This document shows positions 35,151 to 43,026 of a stretch of 64,000 nucleotides of DNA, in pieces; the first letter of the stretch is position 1; each line of letters starts with the position of its first letter. The notes under the pieces are model-generated. The model made no database searches and was not told the origin of the DNA. It worked only from the letters and a program-made list of their open reading frames with translations. The stretch comes from Mesorhizobium sp. M2E.F.Ca.ET.219.01.1.1 (GTDB taxonomy: Bacteria > Pseudomonadota > Alphaproteobacteria > Rhizobiales > Rhizobiaceae), in NCBI RefSeq assembly GCF_004016445.2, contig NZ_SADT02000002.1, positions 310,001-374,000 on the forward strand, read 5' to 3'. A program made the translations under genes and the position numbers.

Positions 35151-35947
35151 GCATGGAAAATGCCTTGCCGATCTCGCATGCGCAACGCCTCTGGCTCTAC
35201 GCGCTGGGCGGCCTTGTCATGCTCTTCCTGATCGCCCCGTCGGTGATCATCGTCATCATGTCGTTCTCCGACTCGACGCTCTTAGAGTTCCCGCCGCGGG
35301 AATGGTCGCTGCGCTGGTATGAAAGCTATTTCGGCTCGCTCGAGTGGCGCGACGCCACTATAGTATCGGCCAAGGTGGCGGTGATGACGGCGATCGTAGC
35401 AACGCTGCTCGGCACCGCAGCCGCCTACGCCATCAACGCCCGCACGCTACGGCTGACCGGCGCCATCAACGCGCTGCTCACGGCGTCGCTAATCATCCCG
35501 GTCATCCTGATCGGCATCGGCACCTTCTTCCTCTATGCCCGCATCGGCCTCAACAACACGCTGACCGGACTCATCGTCGCGCATACCGTGCAGGCGCTGC
35601 CGCTGGTCGTGCTGACCGTGCTCTCGGGCTTGCGGTCCTATGATATGAACCAGGAGATGGTGGCGCGCAGCCTCGGCGCCGGCCGCTTCTCGGCCTTCTT
35701 CCAGGTGACGATGCCGCAGATACGCTTCTCGATCGTGTCGGGCGCGCTGTTTGCCTTCATCACCTCGTTCGACGAGGTGGTGGTGTCGCTGTTCATCTCC
35801 GGCGGCGAGACCACGACGCTGACGCGGCGCATGTTCAATGCGCTGCGCGACCAGATCGATCCGACGATCGCCGCCATTTCGACTTGCCTGATCGTGCTAT
35901 CGATCGTCTTGTTGTCCGCTGCCCAGCTTTTCGGCCGCGGACGTTGA
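35147..35947 (+). CDS. Polyamine-type ABC transporter permease (PotC-like)
   Basis: 266-residue permease of the PotC/PotI type, with MSFSDSTLLEFPPREWSLRW after helix 1 and an EAA-type loop at MVARSLGAGRFSAFFQVTMP. It starts within the end of the PotB-like gene. The gamma-glutamyltransferase gene follows 21 bases later on the same strand, which ties transport to catabolism. Confidence 0.94.
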   Translation: MSMENALPISHAQRLWLYALGGLVMLFLIAPSVIIVIMSFSDSTLLEFPPREWSLRWYESYFGSLEWRDATIVSAKVAVMTAIVATLLGTAAAYAINARTLRLTGAINALLTASLIIPVILIGIGTFFLYARIGLNNTLTGLIVAHTVQALPLVVLTVLSGLRSYDMNQEMVARSLGAGRFSAFFQVTMPQIRFSIVSGALFAFITSFDEVVVSLFISGGETTTLTRRMFNALRDQIDPTIAAISTCLIVLSIVLLSAAQLFGRGR

Positions 35948-35968
35948 TTCAAGGATACCTTAAACAGC

Positions 35969-37555
35969 ATGCGTGACTTCCAGTTTCCCGGCCGCTCGCC
36001 GGTCCGCGCCACCGAGGCCATGGCCGCGACCTCGCATCCGCTCGCCACGCTTGCGGCCATCGACATGCTGCGCTCCGGCGGCAACGCCATGGATGCCGCG
36101 GTCTCCGCGGCCGCGGTGCAGGCCGTGGTCGAGCCGCAGTCGACCGGCATCGGCGGCGACTGCTTTGTGCTCTATTGCCCGAAGGGGCAGGGCGAGGTGA
36201 TCGCCTTCAACGGCTCTGGTCGCGCACCCGCCGCCGCGACCGTCGACTGGTACAGAAACAAGGGATTCAGCGAACTGCCGCTGCATGGCCCGCACGCGGT
36301 CACCGTTCCAGGCGCCGTCGACGCCTGGTGCCGGCTGCTGGAAGACCACGGCCGCAAGGGCTTGGCCGACGCGCTCGCCCCGGCCATCCGTTACGCGGAA
36401 GAAGGCTATGTCGTGCACGACCGCGTCGCCTTCGACTGGCACGACCCCGAGACCGACCTGTCGGCGGACGAGGTTGCGACGCGCATCTTCCTGCCTGGCG
36501 GCAAGCCCCCCAAGGCGGGTGACATCCATCGCCAGCCGGAACTGGCGGAAACCTTGCGCATCATCGCCAGGAAAGGCCGCGCCGGCTTCTACGAAGGCGC
36601 GGTCGCGGACGATCTGGTCGGACGCCTTCGCGCGCTCGGCGGGCTGCACACGCTCGACGATTTCGCCGCCACCAGGGGCGATTACCGAACCCCGGTCAGC
36701 ACCTCCTATCGCGGTCACGACATCCACCAGATGCCGCCGAACAACCAGGGCCTGACCGCGCTTCTGATGCTGAACGTGCTTTCGGGCTTCGACCTCGGCA
36801 AGCTCGATCCCGAGGGTGCCGAGCGTCTGCATCTGGAGATCGAGGCAGGGCGCCTCGCTTACCAGGATCGCGATGCGTTCTTCGCCGACCAGGATCACGT
36901 CGACGTGCCGGTCCAGGCGCTGCTTTCCAGCGCCTATGCCGACAGCTTGCGCGCCGCGATCGATCCCGAGCGCGCCATGACGCATCTGCCACGCCTCGAT
37001 CTTCCGGGCAGCGATACGGTCTATATCAGCGTCGTCGACCGCGACCGCAACGCGGTGAGCTTCATCAACTCGACCTATTATTCCTTCGGCAGCGGCGTCG
37101 TCGGCCCGAAGACAGGCGTTGTGCTGCAGAACCGTGGTTCCAGTTTCCGCCTCGATCCGAAGCACCCGAATGCGATAGCCCCCGGCAAGCGGCCAATGCA
37201 CACGATCATGCCCGGCATGATGACCAGGAACGGCCGCGCCGTGATGCCGTTCGGTGTGATGGGCGGCGGCTACCAGCCCTTCGGCCACGTGCATGTCGTG
37301 ACCAACATGATCGACTTCGGCATGGACCCGCAGCAGGCGATTGACGCGGCGCGCGTCTTCTACAACCACGACGTCGTCGAGGCCGAGCGAAGCGTGCATC
37401 CCGATGCCGTCGAAGGCCTGCGCCAGCGTGGTCATCGTGTTGTGGAGCCCAATCACCCGTTGGGCGGCGGACAGGCGGTGCTCATCGATTGGGAAAAGGG
37501 CACGCTGACCGGCGCGTCCGATCCGCGCAAGGACGGGCTCGCGCTCGGATATTGA
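35969..37555 (+). CDS. Gamma-glutamyltransferase family protein (Ntn hydrolase)
   Basis: 528-residue precursor of the gamma-glutamyltranspeptidase fold, which cleaves itself into two subunits and hydrolyses or transfers gamma-glutamyl (or related acyl) groups. The likely cleavage/nucleophile is T350 in GSDTVYISVVD, at the expected place. The N-terminal subunit has SGGNAMDAAVSAAAV and the C-terminal part MGGGYQPFGHVHV. No signal peptide is visible, so the enzyme may be cytoplasmic, unlike classical periplasmic Ggt. Its place after the importer suggests it opens the imported compound, perhaps a gamma-glutamyl amide. Confidence 0.9.
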   Translation: MRDFQFPGRSPVRATEAMAATSHPLATLAAIDMLRSGGNAMDAAVSAAAVQAVVEPQSTGIGGDCFVLYCPKGQGEVIAFNGSGRAPAAATVDWYRNKGFSELPLHGPHAVTVPGAVDAWCRLLEDHGRKGLADALAPAIRYAEEGYVVHDRVAFDWHDPETDLSADEVATRIFLPGGKPPKAGDIHRQPELAETLRIIARKGRAGFYEGAVADDLVGRLRALGGLHTLDDFAATRGDYRTPVSTSYRGHDIHQMPPNNQGLTALLMLNVLSGFDLGKLDPEGAERLHLEIEAGRLAYQDRDAFFADQDHVDVPVQALLSSAYADSLRAAIDPERAMTHLPRLDLPGSDTVYISVVDRDRNAVSFINSTYYSFGSGVVGPKTGVVLQNRGSSFRLDPKHPNAIAPGKRPMHTIMPGMMTRNGRAVMPFGVMGGGYQPFGHVHVVTNMIDFGMDPQQAIDAARVFYNHDVVEAERSVHPDAVEGLRQRGHRVVEPNHPLGGGQAVLIDWEKGTLTGASDPRKDGLALGY

Positions 37556-37598
37556 GCAACTGGACATCGGCCGATCGTTCGAAACATAGTCGAGAACC

Positions 37599-39125
37599 AT
37601 GACTGGAACAGAAAAAATCGATCTCGCTTATCGCGTTGCCGCCGGCGCCGAAGATGCGCCGGCGATCCTGGCGCCCGACCGCGCAGCTCTTTCCCATGGC
37701 GGGCTGCGCCGGCTGATCCGCGATACCGTGGCGCGGCTCAATGCGCTGGGTATCGGCCGTGGCGATCGCGTCGCAATCGTCCTGCCGAATGGCCCGGAAA
37801 TGGCGACGGCCTTCATCGCCGTGGCTGCGGCCGCCTCCACCGCTCCGCTCAATCCGGCCTACCGCGCCGACGAGCTCGATTTCTATCTGACCGATATCGG
37901 CGTCAAGGCGATCCTTGTCGGCAAGGACGAGCAGGGCCCTTCGGTCGAGGTTGCCAGACGCCTCGGCATCCCGGTGCTGCGCTTGGTCGTGCCCGAGAGC
38001 TCCCCGGCCGGTGTTTTCACGATCGAGGGCGAGCCGGTTGGATCACCGGTCTCGTCCGGCCTGGCCGAGGACGGCGACGTGGCGCTCCTTCTGCACACCT
38101 CCGGCACTACCTCGCGGCCGAAACTCGTGCCGCTGAGCCACGCCAATCTTGCCGCCTCGGCCAAGCATATAGGCGCCACGCTCGGCCTGACGCCGGCAGA
38201 TCGCTGCCTCAACATCATGCCGTTGTTCCACATCCATGGCCTGATCGCGGCGGTGCTTTCCTCGCTCGCCGCCGGCGGCAGCGTCTTCTGCACGCCAGGC
38301 TTCAATGCGTTGCGTTTCTTCCAGTGGCTCTCCGAAGCCAAGCCCAGCTGGTATACAGCCGTGCCCACCATGCATCAGGCAATCCTGCCGCGCGCCGCTC
38401 GCAATCCCGAGCAACTGGCCGAGGCGAAATTGCGCTTCATCCGCTCGTCCTCGGCGTCATTGCCGGCGCAGGTCATGGCCGAGCTGGAGGCGACCTTCGG
38501 CTGTCCGGTGATCGAATCCTACGGCATGACCGAGGCCGCGCATCAGATGGCGTCCAATCGCCTGCCGCCCGGCCAGCGCAAGCCGGGCAGCGTCGGCGCG
38601 TCGGCCGGACCGGAAGTCGCCGTCATGGCGCCGGACGGGCGGTTGCTCAAAGCCGGCGAGATCGGCGAGATCGTCATTCGCGGCCCGAACGTCACCGCCG
38701 GCTATGAGAAGAACCCGGAGGCCAATGCCAGCGCCTTCGCCCATGGCTGGTTCCACACCGGCGACCAGGGCGTGCTCGACGAGGACAATTACCTGCGCGT
38801 CACCGGCCGGCTGAAGGAGATCATCAACCGCGGCGGCGAAAAGATCTCGCCGCTCGAGGTCGACGAGGTGCTGATGGATCATCCGGCGGTGGCGCAGGTC
38901 GTCACCTTCGCCATGCCGCATGACAAGCTCGGCGAAGAGGTGGCGTCCGCCGTCGTGCTGCGCGAAGGCCAGAGCGCCAGCGAGGCCGATATCCGTGGTT
39001 TTGCAGCGACGCGGCTCGCCGATTTCAAGGTGCCGCGCAGAGTCGTGATCCTGGACGAAATCCCGAAAGGCGCGACCGGCAAGCTGCAGCGCATCGGCCT
39101 CTCCGCGAAGCTCGGGCTCGGCTGA
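37599..39125 (+). CDS. Acyl-CoA synthetase, AMP-binding (oxalyl-CoA synthetase-like)
   Basis: 508-residue ANL-superfamily ligase that activates a carboxylate with ATP and CoA. The P-loop motif is LHTSGTTSRPKLVPLSH (about residues 166-182), the A5 motif ESYGMTEAAHQM, and the hinge and catalytic lysine motifs TGRLKEIINRGGEKISP and PKGATGKLQR. The segment PLFHIHGLIAAVLSSLAAGG and WYTAVPTMHQAIL strongly resembles the Pcs60/AAE3 branch of oxalyl-CoA synthetases. A short dicarboxylate or hydroxy-acid is therefore a possible substrate. It overlaps the following dehydrogenase gene by one base (TGATG). Confidence 0.88.
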   Translation: MTGTEKIDLAYRVAAGAEDAPAILAPDRAALSHGGLRRLIRDTVARLNALGIGRGDRVAIVLPNGPEMATAFIAVAAAASTAPLNPAYRADELDFYLTDIGVKAILVGKDEQGPSVEVARRLGIPVLRLVVPESSPAGVFTIEGEPVGSPVSSGLAEDGDVALLLHTSGTTSRPKLVPLSHANLAASAKHIGATLGLTPADRCLNIMPLFHIHGLIAAVLSSLAAGGSVFCTPGFNALRFFQWLSEAKPSWYTAVPTMHQAILPRAARNPEQLAEAKLRFIRSSSASLPAQVMAELEATFGCPVIESYGMTEAAHQMASNRLPPGQRKPGSVGASAGPEVAVMAPDGRLLKAGEIGEIVIRGPNVTAGYEKNPEANASAFAHGWFHTGDQGVLDEDNYLRVTGRLKEIINRGGEKISPLEVDEVLMDHPAVAQVVTFAMPHDKLGEEVASAVVLREGQSASEADIRGFAATRLADFKVPRRVVILDEIPKGATGKLQRIGLSAKLGLG

Positions 39126-40102
39126 TGCGCGTTACAGTCTTTGGCGCCGGCGCCATCGGTGGCTACCTCGCCGCCAAGCTGGCGATCGCCGGCTCGGTTG
39201 ATCTGTCGATCGTGGCGCGGGGCGCGCATCTGGAGGCAATCAAGGCCGATGGGCTTCGCCTGGTCGAGGACGGCAACGAGACAGTCGCGCGGGTGAGGGC
39301 GGCTGCGCGCGCCGAGGACCTCGGCGTGCAGAACTATGTCGTGCTGGCGCTGAAGGCGCATTCGCTGGCGCCGGCCCTTGACCAGATAGCACCGCTGCTG
39401 GGCGAGGGGACAGCTGTCGTCACCATGCAGAACGGCGTGCCCTGGTGGTATTTCCACAAGGCGGGCGGCGCGCTCGAAGGCACCCGGCTCGATGCGGTCG
39501 ATCCGGGCGGAGCGATCTGGGAGCGCATCGGGCCGGAGCGTGTGATCGGCTCCGTCGTCTATCCGGCCGTCGAGGTCGATGCGCCAGGCCTGATCCGCCA
39601 TGTCGAAGGCACGCGCTTTTCGCTGGGCGAGCCTTCCGGCGAGAAGAGCGAGCGAGCCACCGCCTTGGCGCGCGAAATGGTCAAGGCCGGGCTGCAGGCG
39701 CCGGTGCGCGAGGACATCCGCTCGGAGATCTGGGTGAAGCTGTGGGGCAATCTCTCCTTCAATCCGATCTCGGCGCTGACCGGCAGCACGCTTGCGGCCA
39801 TTGTCGCCGACGAAGCCACACGCGCCGTCGCCCGCGCCATGATGCTGGAAGCGCAGGCGATCGGCGAGCGTCTCGGCGTGCGCTTCCTCATCCCCGTCGA
39901 TCGCCGTATCAAGGGCGCCGGCGATGTCGGCGAGCACAAGACCTCGATGCTGCAGGATCTCGAGCGCGGCCGCCCGATGGAGATCGACGCGCTGGTCACC
40001 TCGGTGCAGGAACTCGGCCGTCTGACCGGCCAGCCGACGCCGACCATCGACAGCGTGCTGGCGCTGGTGCGACGGCTGGCGATCGAGCGCGGGTGTTATT
40101 AG
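39125..40102 (+). CDS. Ketopantoate reductase-family dehydrogenase (PanE/ApbA-like)
   Basis: 325-residue NAD(P)-dependent reductase. The Rossmann motif GAGAIGGYLAAKL is at residues 7-19, and the ApbA C-terminal domain carries the catalytic lysine region EIWVKLWGNLSFNP. It is last in a catabolic-looking operon and lies far from pantothenate genes. It therefore more likely reduces or oxidises a 2-keto/2-hydroxy acid of that pathway than makes pantoate; this is inference. Confidence 0.88.
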   Translation: MRVTVFGAGAIGGYLAAKLAIAGSVDLSIVARGAHLEAIKADGLRLVEDGNETVARVRAAARAEDLGVQNYVVLALKAHSLAPALDQIAPLLGEGTAVVTMQNGVPWWYFHKAGGALEGTRLDAVDPGGAIWERIGPERVIGSVVYPAVEVDAPGLIRHVEGTRFSLGEPSGEKSERATALAREMVKAGLQAPVREDIRSEIWVKLWGNLSFNPISALTGSTLAAIVADEATRAVARAMMLEAQAIGERLGVRFLIPVDRRIKGAGDVGEHKTSMLQDLERGRPMEIDALVTSVQELGRLTGQPTPTIDSVLALVRRLAIERGCY

Positions 40103-40154
40103 AGGAACGCCGGTCCTGAAGCTCCCTCACTCCGATAGCTCTAACTGCCACAAT

Positions 40155-40169
40155 GAACAAAAACGGAAC
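40155..40169. promoter_or_regulatory. LexA-like SOS box
   Basis: GAAC-N7-GAAC with A-rich flanks, equal to GTTC-N7-GTTC on the other strand, the alphaproteobacterial LexA operator. It is 55 bases before the start of a small four-cysteine protein gene that neighbours an SRAP gene. A site this short occurs about twice by chance in 64 kb, so context is the main support. Confidence 0.5.
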
Positions 40170-40224
40170 AAAAGGGTCTAGCTTGAATTGACTCCGCGAG
40201 GAACACTTTCCTATTTCGTAGGGC

Positions 40225-40542
40225 ATGCCGGAGCCCAGCAGCAGATCCCGACGCGTCGTTCAGACACTGAGTCGAGCCCATGAAATCGGGCAGTTAATCC
40301 GCGTCCGGTGCATCAACTGCCACATTACCCATCACTACCTCCCCGGAGATCTCCTCAAGCTCATGGGGGACATTCCATTCTGGGACGTCGAGCGGCACAT
40401 GCGGTGCGAGCGCTGCAAGCGGCGGGAGTTCGACGTGGACATTCTGCTGCCCAGCGCCGTCCAGGGCGTGAAGATACGCGTGAGGCGGCTCGTAGGGGTC
40501 CGTATGGTTCGGCGGGTGATCTGGCGAGACGAAAAAGATTGA
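40225..40542 (+). CDS. Small four-cysteine (zinc-ribbon-like) hypothetical protein
   Basis: 105-residue basic protein of unknown function. Two CxxC pairs (VRCINCHITH and MRCERCKRREFD) are 35 residues apart and could bind one zinc ion; the C-terminal part is arginine-rich (RRLVGVRMVRRVIW). A LexA-like box precedes it and the SRAP gene converges on it 31 bases away. That suggests a DNA-damage role, possibly nucleic-acid binding, but no family assignment can be made. Confidence 0.7.
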   Translation: MPEPSSRSRRVVQTLSRAHEIGQLIRVRCINCHITHHYLPGDLLKLMGDIPFWDVERHMRCERCKRREFDVDILLPSAVQGVKIRVRRLVGVRMVRRVIWRDEKD

Positions 40543-40573
40543 TAGACCATCTCCTCGCCGGGTCAGAGCCGGG

Positions 40574-41287
40574 TCAAAGTAATGACATTTGGTCACCCGC
40601 CGCATTCCCGGCATTTGGAAACTTGATCTGCGTGGCCGGCTTCTCGACAACCACCAAGGCGTCGTCGGGCGCTGTCCGCTGCATGTGCCGCGCTTCGGAC
40701 CATGGGGCCGTGAGCCAGGTGTCCACCTCCTCGCGGGTGGTGAGGATCACCGGCATGGCCTTGTCGTGTATGGGCGCTATGAGGGCGTTCGGCTTGGTCG
40801 TAAGGAAGCCGTAAAGCTCGAAGTCTCCAGGCCCGTCCTTGACCCTGCGGACACCCTGCCAGCGCGTCCACATGCCAGCGAAGAAGAACAGGGGTCGGTC
40901 CCCGCTTCGCGCAAACCAGTAGTTCCGCTGTATGCCTGTCTCTGGGTCCTTGTCGTTGGGCGTGGGGCTCGGCTCCGCGAAGCTTGTGACGGGCACCACA
41001 CAGCGGTTCTCCACGCCGACATATTGCTGCCAATGCCCATACTGCGGATTGCGGATGTTGGTGGTCCCGTAGTCCGCCTTGCCCTTCACCCGCTCTACCG
41101 GTGTAGGCATGCCCCAGAGCAGCTTGGCAAGCTCGCGTTGACCATCGGGGGCGTTACGGACCACTGCGCCGGGCATGTTGGGATAGACGTCTAGCGAGGG
41201 CTCAAGGTTGCCCATGATGTCCCGCATGGCGCGGGTCCACTCGCGAATGGCGTCCTGGCTGGTGGTGATGTTGTAGAGGTTGCACAT
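40574..41287 (-). CDS. SOS response-associated peptidase family protein (SRAP, YedK/HMCES-like)
   Basis: 237-residue SRAP protein. The family crosslinks covalently to abasic sites in single-stranded DNA through Cys2, which becomes N-terminal after Met removal. The chain here begins MCNLYN, so Cys2 is present. The other conserved elements are the Asn in TTNIRNPQ, the glutamate in TSFAEPS and the histidine in IAPIHDKAMPVIL. The ATG at 41287 is chosen because Cys must be residue 2; the open frame extends 10 codons further. The gene shields replication forks from abasic-site damage. Confidence 0.93.
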   Translation of the reverse strand: MCNLYNITTSQDAIREWTRAMRDIMGNLEPSLDVYPNMPGAVVRNAPDGQRELAKLLWGMPTPVERVKGKADYGTTNIRNPQYGHWQQYVGVENRCVVPVTSFAEPSPTPNDKDPETGIQRNYWFARSGDRPLFFFAGMWTRWQGVRRVKDGPGDFELYGFLTTKPNALIAPIHDKAMPVILTTREEVDTWLTAPWSEARHMQRTAPDDALVVVEKPATQIKFPNAGNAAGDQMSLL

Positions 41288-41484
41288 GCCATAGGATGCC
41301 CCAGCGATCGCTCGCAATCCAGAAACAAAATATGACCGACGGACGCTGGCGAGAACTGGATCGTTAACCTCTCATGGCGCGGCATCGCCATCCTGACACG
41401 AATTGTCACCTGCGAAACGGCCCCGCAGTGGCAGGCGAACGATCGGTTCCTACTTGATGTCTGGTCCAACCCCTGGAGGGAATC

Positions 41485-41838
41485 ATGAGCGCTGCCGACA
41501 TTGCCAAGGATTTCACCGAACTGCTCAAACAGGGCGACAGCCACAGTGCCGCCGCGAAATACAATGCCGACGACATCGTCAGCTACGAGGCGATGGAAGG
41601 TCCGATGGCCGTCTGCAACGGCAAGGAGGCCGTCAAGCAGAAGAGCGAGTGGTGGGAAGCGAACCATGAGGTTCACGGTGGCTCGGTCGAGGGTCCCTAT
41701 GTCAATGGCGACCAGTTCGCCTTGCGCTTCAGCTTCGACGTGACGCCCAAATCCACAGGCGAACGCGTCAAGATGGACGAGGTTGGCCTCTACACGGTCA
41801 AGAACGGCAAGATCAGCGAAGAGCGCTTCTACTACTGA
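41485..41838 (+). CDS. SnoaL-like / NTF2-fold protein
   Basis: 117-residue protein of the nuclear-transport-factor-2-like fold (SnoaL_3 type). The cone-shaped fold is suggested by the pattern EMEGPMAVCNGKEAVKQK (here YEAMEGPMAVCNGKEAV), VEGPYVNGDQFALRFSFDV and the C-terminal GKISEERFYY. CTGGAGGG stands before the ATG. Members include small isomerases and many proteins of unknown role. It is a single gene with no informative neighbours. Confidence 0.85.
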   Translation: MSAADIAKDFTELLKQGDSHSAAAKYNADDIVSYEAMEGPMAVCNGKEAVKQKSEWWEANHEVHGGSVEGPYVNGDQFALRFSFDVTPKSTGERVKMDEVGLYTVKNGKISEERFYY

Positions 41839-41856
41839 GGCCGGATATTGCACGCG

Positions 41857-41875
41857 GCGGCCGGGCTCCGGCCGC
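41857..41875 (+). terminator. Possible 3' stem-loop of the SnoaL-like gene
   Basis: A perfect 8-pair GC stem with a 3-base loop (GCGGCCGG-GCT-CCGGCCGC), 18 bases past the stop. There is no T-tract, so it may only stabilise the mRNA end. Confidence 0.35.
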
Positions 41876-42043
41876 TGCCCAGGCAAACCTCAAATCGTCT
41901 TCCCTTGGTCCGCAAGCTGGTCGGCTATTTTGCCCCAGCGGTCGAAAACCATAAAATGCGGGCCATTGCGAAACGCTGGCAAAGCGGGCAGGGCAGGCAT
42001 AGGGTTTCGTCGGATTCGCAACCTCACCCGATAGAGGCCCGCC

Positions 42044-42397
42044 TTGACCATCACCATGTATGGCATCACCACCTGCGACACGATCAGGAAGGCGCGCGTC
42101 TGGCTGGAAAGCCACGGCGTGCCCTATCGTTTCCACGACTATCGGGCAGAGGGGATCGAAGCTGGCAAACTGAACGGCTGGGTCGGCAAGGTTGGTTGGG
42201 AAAAGCTGCTCAACAAGGGCAGCACGACTTTTCGCGAGCTGCCCGAGAAGGACAGGGAAGGACTCGACGAGAAGAAGGCGAAGAAGCTCATGCTCGCCAG
42301 GCCGACCATAATCAAGCGGCCGGTTCTGGAGGTGGGTGATCGGGTTTTGGTGGGGTTCAAGCCGGAGATTTATGCTGAGGCTGTCGGCGGAAAATAG
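42044..42397 (+). CDS. ArsC/Spx-family protein (YffB-like putative reductase)
   Basis: 117-residue thioredoxin-fold protein of the ArsC-related YffB group, with GITTCDTIRKARVWL near the N-terminus (a single active Cys) and the family ending KRPVLEVGDRVLVGFKPE. TTG at 42044 is chosen because GAGG lies 6 bases ahead; an ATG at 42056 is the alternative. YffB proteins bind glutathione, and an arsenate-reducing role is not established. A repeat element follows directly. Confidence 0.88.
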   Translation: MTITMYGITTCDTIRKARVWLESHGVPYRFHDYRAEGIEAGKLNGWVGKVGWEKLLNKGSTTFRELPEKDREGLDEKKAKKLMLARPTIIKRPVLEVGDRVLVGFKPEIYAEAVGGK

Positions 42398-42413
42398 GCT
42401 CGACTACTTAGGC

Positions 42414-42635
42414 CGCGTTCCTTCGCCCCCTCTCTGTCCTGCCGGACATCTCCCCCTCAAGGGGGGAGATTGGCAGCTTTGGCGACGGCGCTCGTCCGGC
42501 AACGTCTGCGAGTGGCAGCTTTGGCGAGGCGCTTGTCTTGCAACGTCGGCGATTGGCGAAAGCCGGCGTGATGGATGATCTCCCCCCTTGAGGGGGAGAT
42601 GTCCGGCAGGACAGAGAGGGGGGCGAAGGAACGCG
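42414..42635. repeat. RIME-like element with long terminal inverted repeats
   Basis: 222-base element whose ends (42414-42470 and 42578-42635) are near-perfect inverted repeats of about 57 bases containing CTGTCCTGCCGGACATCTCC. The centre contains GCAACGTCGGCGATTGGCGA, also found in the copy at 51.8-52.0 kb. It lies between the convergent YffB-like and DUF488 genes and could form a large hairpin in either transcript. Confidence 0.85.
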
Positions 42636-42647
42636 ACGTCTCAATAA

Positions 42648-43004
42648 CTATGCTTGGGCTCGCAAAAACTCCGCCAGCGCCACCGCATTGTTGTGCGCTT
42701 CGTCATGCGCGCTGTAGAGCAGCGTCACCTTGCCTTCGCGCAACAGGCCCCGCAGCTGCTCCACCGCGTCGCCATTCGAGTCAAGCTCCGCCCGATACCG
42801 CTTCCGAAACTCCGCCCAGCGCAGCGGCTCGTGCCCGAACCATTTGCGCAGATCGTCGCTCGGCGCGATCTCCTTCAGCCAGAGCGTTAGCGCGGCGTCC
42901 TTCTTGGCAATGCCGCGCGGCCAGATGCGGTCGACCAGCACTCGCTGGCCGTCGGCTTTCGCCGGCGGCTCATAGACACGCTTCACCGCAATGTCGAAGG
43001 CCAT
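42648..43004 (-). CDS. DUF488-family protein
   Basis: 118-residue DUF488 protein. It shows the family features VLVDRIWPRGIAKKDA, WFGHEPLRWAEFRKRY and VTLLYSAHDEAHNNA. The ATG at 43004 has GGAG 5 bases ahead; the GTG one codon earlier is too close to it. The function of the family is unknown. It lies 22 bases after the aminopeptidase gene and may be cotranscribed with it. Confidence 0.9.
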   Translation of the reverse strand: MAFDIAVKRVYEPPAKADGQRVLVDRIWPRGIAKKDAALTLWLKEIAPSDDLRKWFGHEPLRWAEFRKRYRAELDSNGDAVEQLRGLLREGKVTLLYSAHDEAHNNAVALAEFLRAQA

Positions 43005-43026
43005 CACATCTCCACTGGCGAGGAGG

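Noticed and set aside
35960..37600. Open frame of 546 codons antisense to the gamma-glutamyltransferase gene
   Set aside because: Shadow of a gene with a conserved nucleophile and overlapping operon partners.
41288..41484. Search for a LexA box directly before the SRAP gene
   Set aside because: Only imperfect pairs such as GTTC-N7-CGTC were found, so no box is claimed there.
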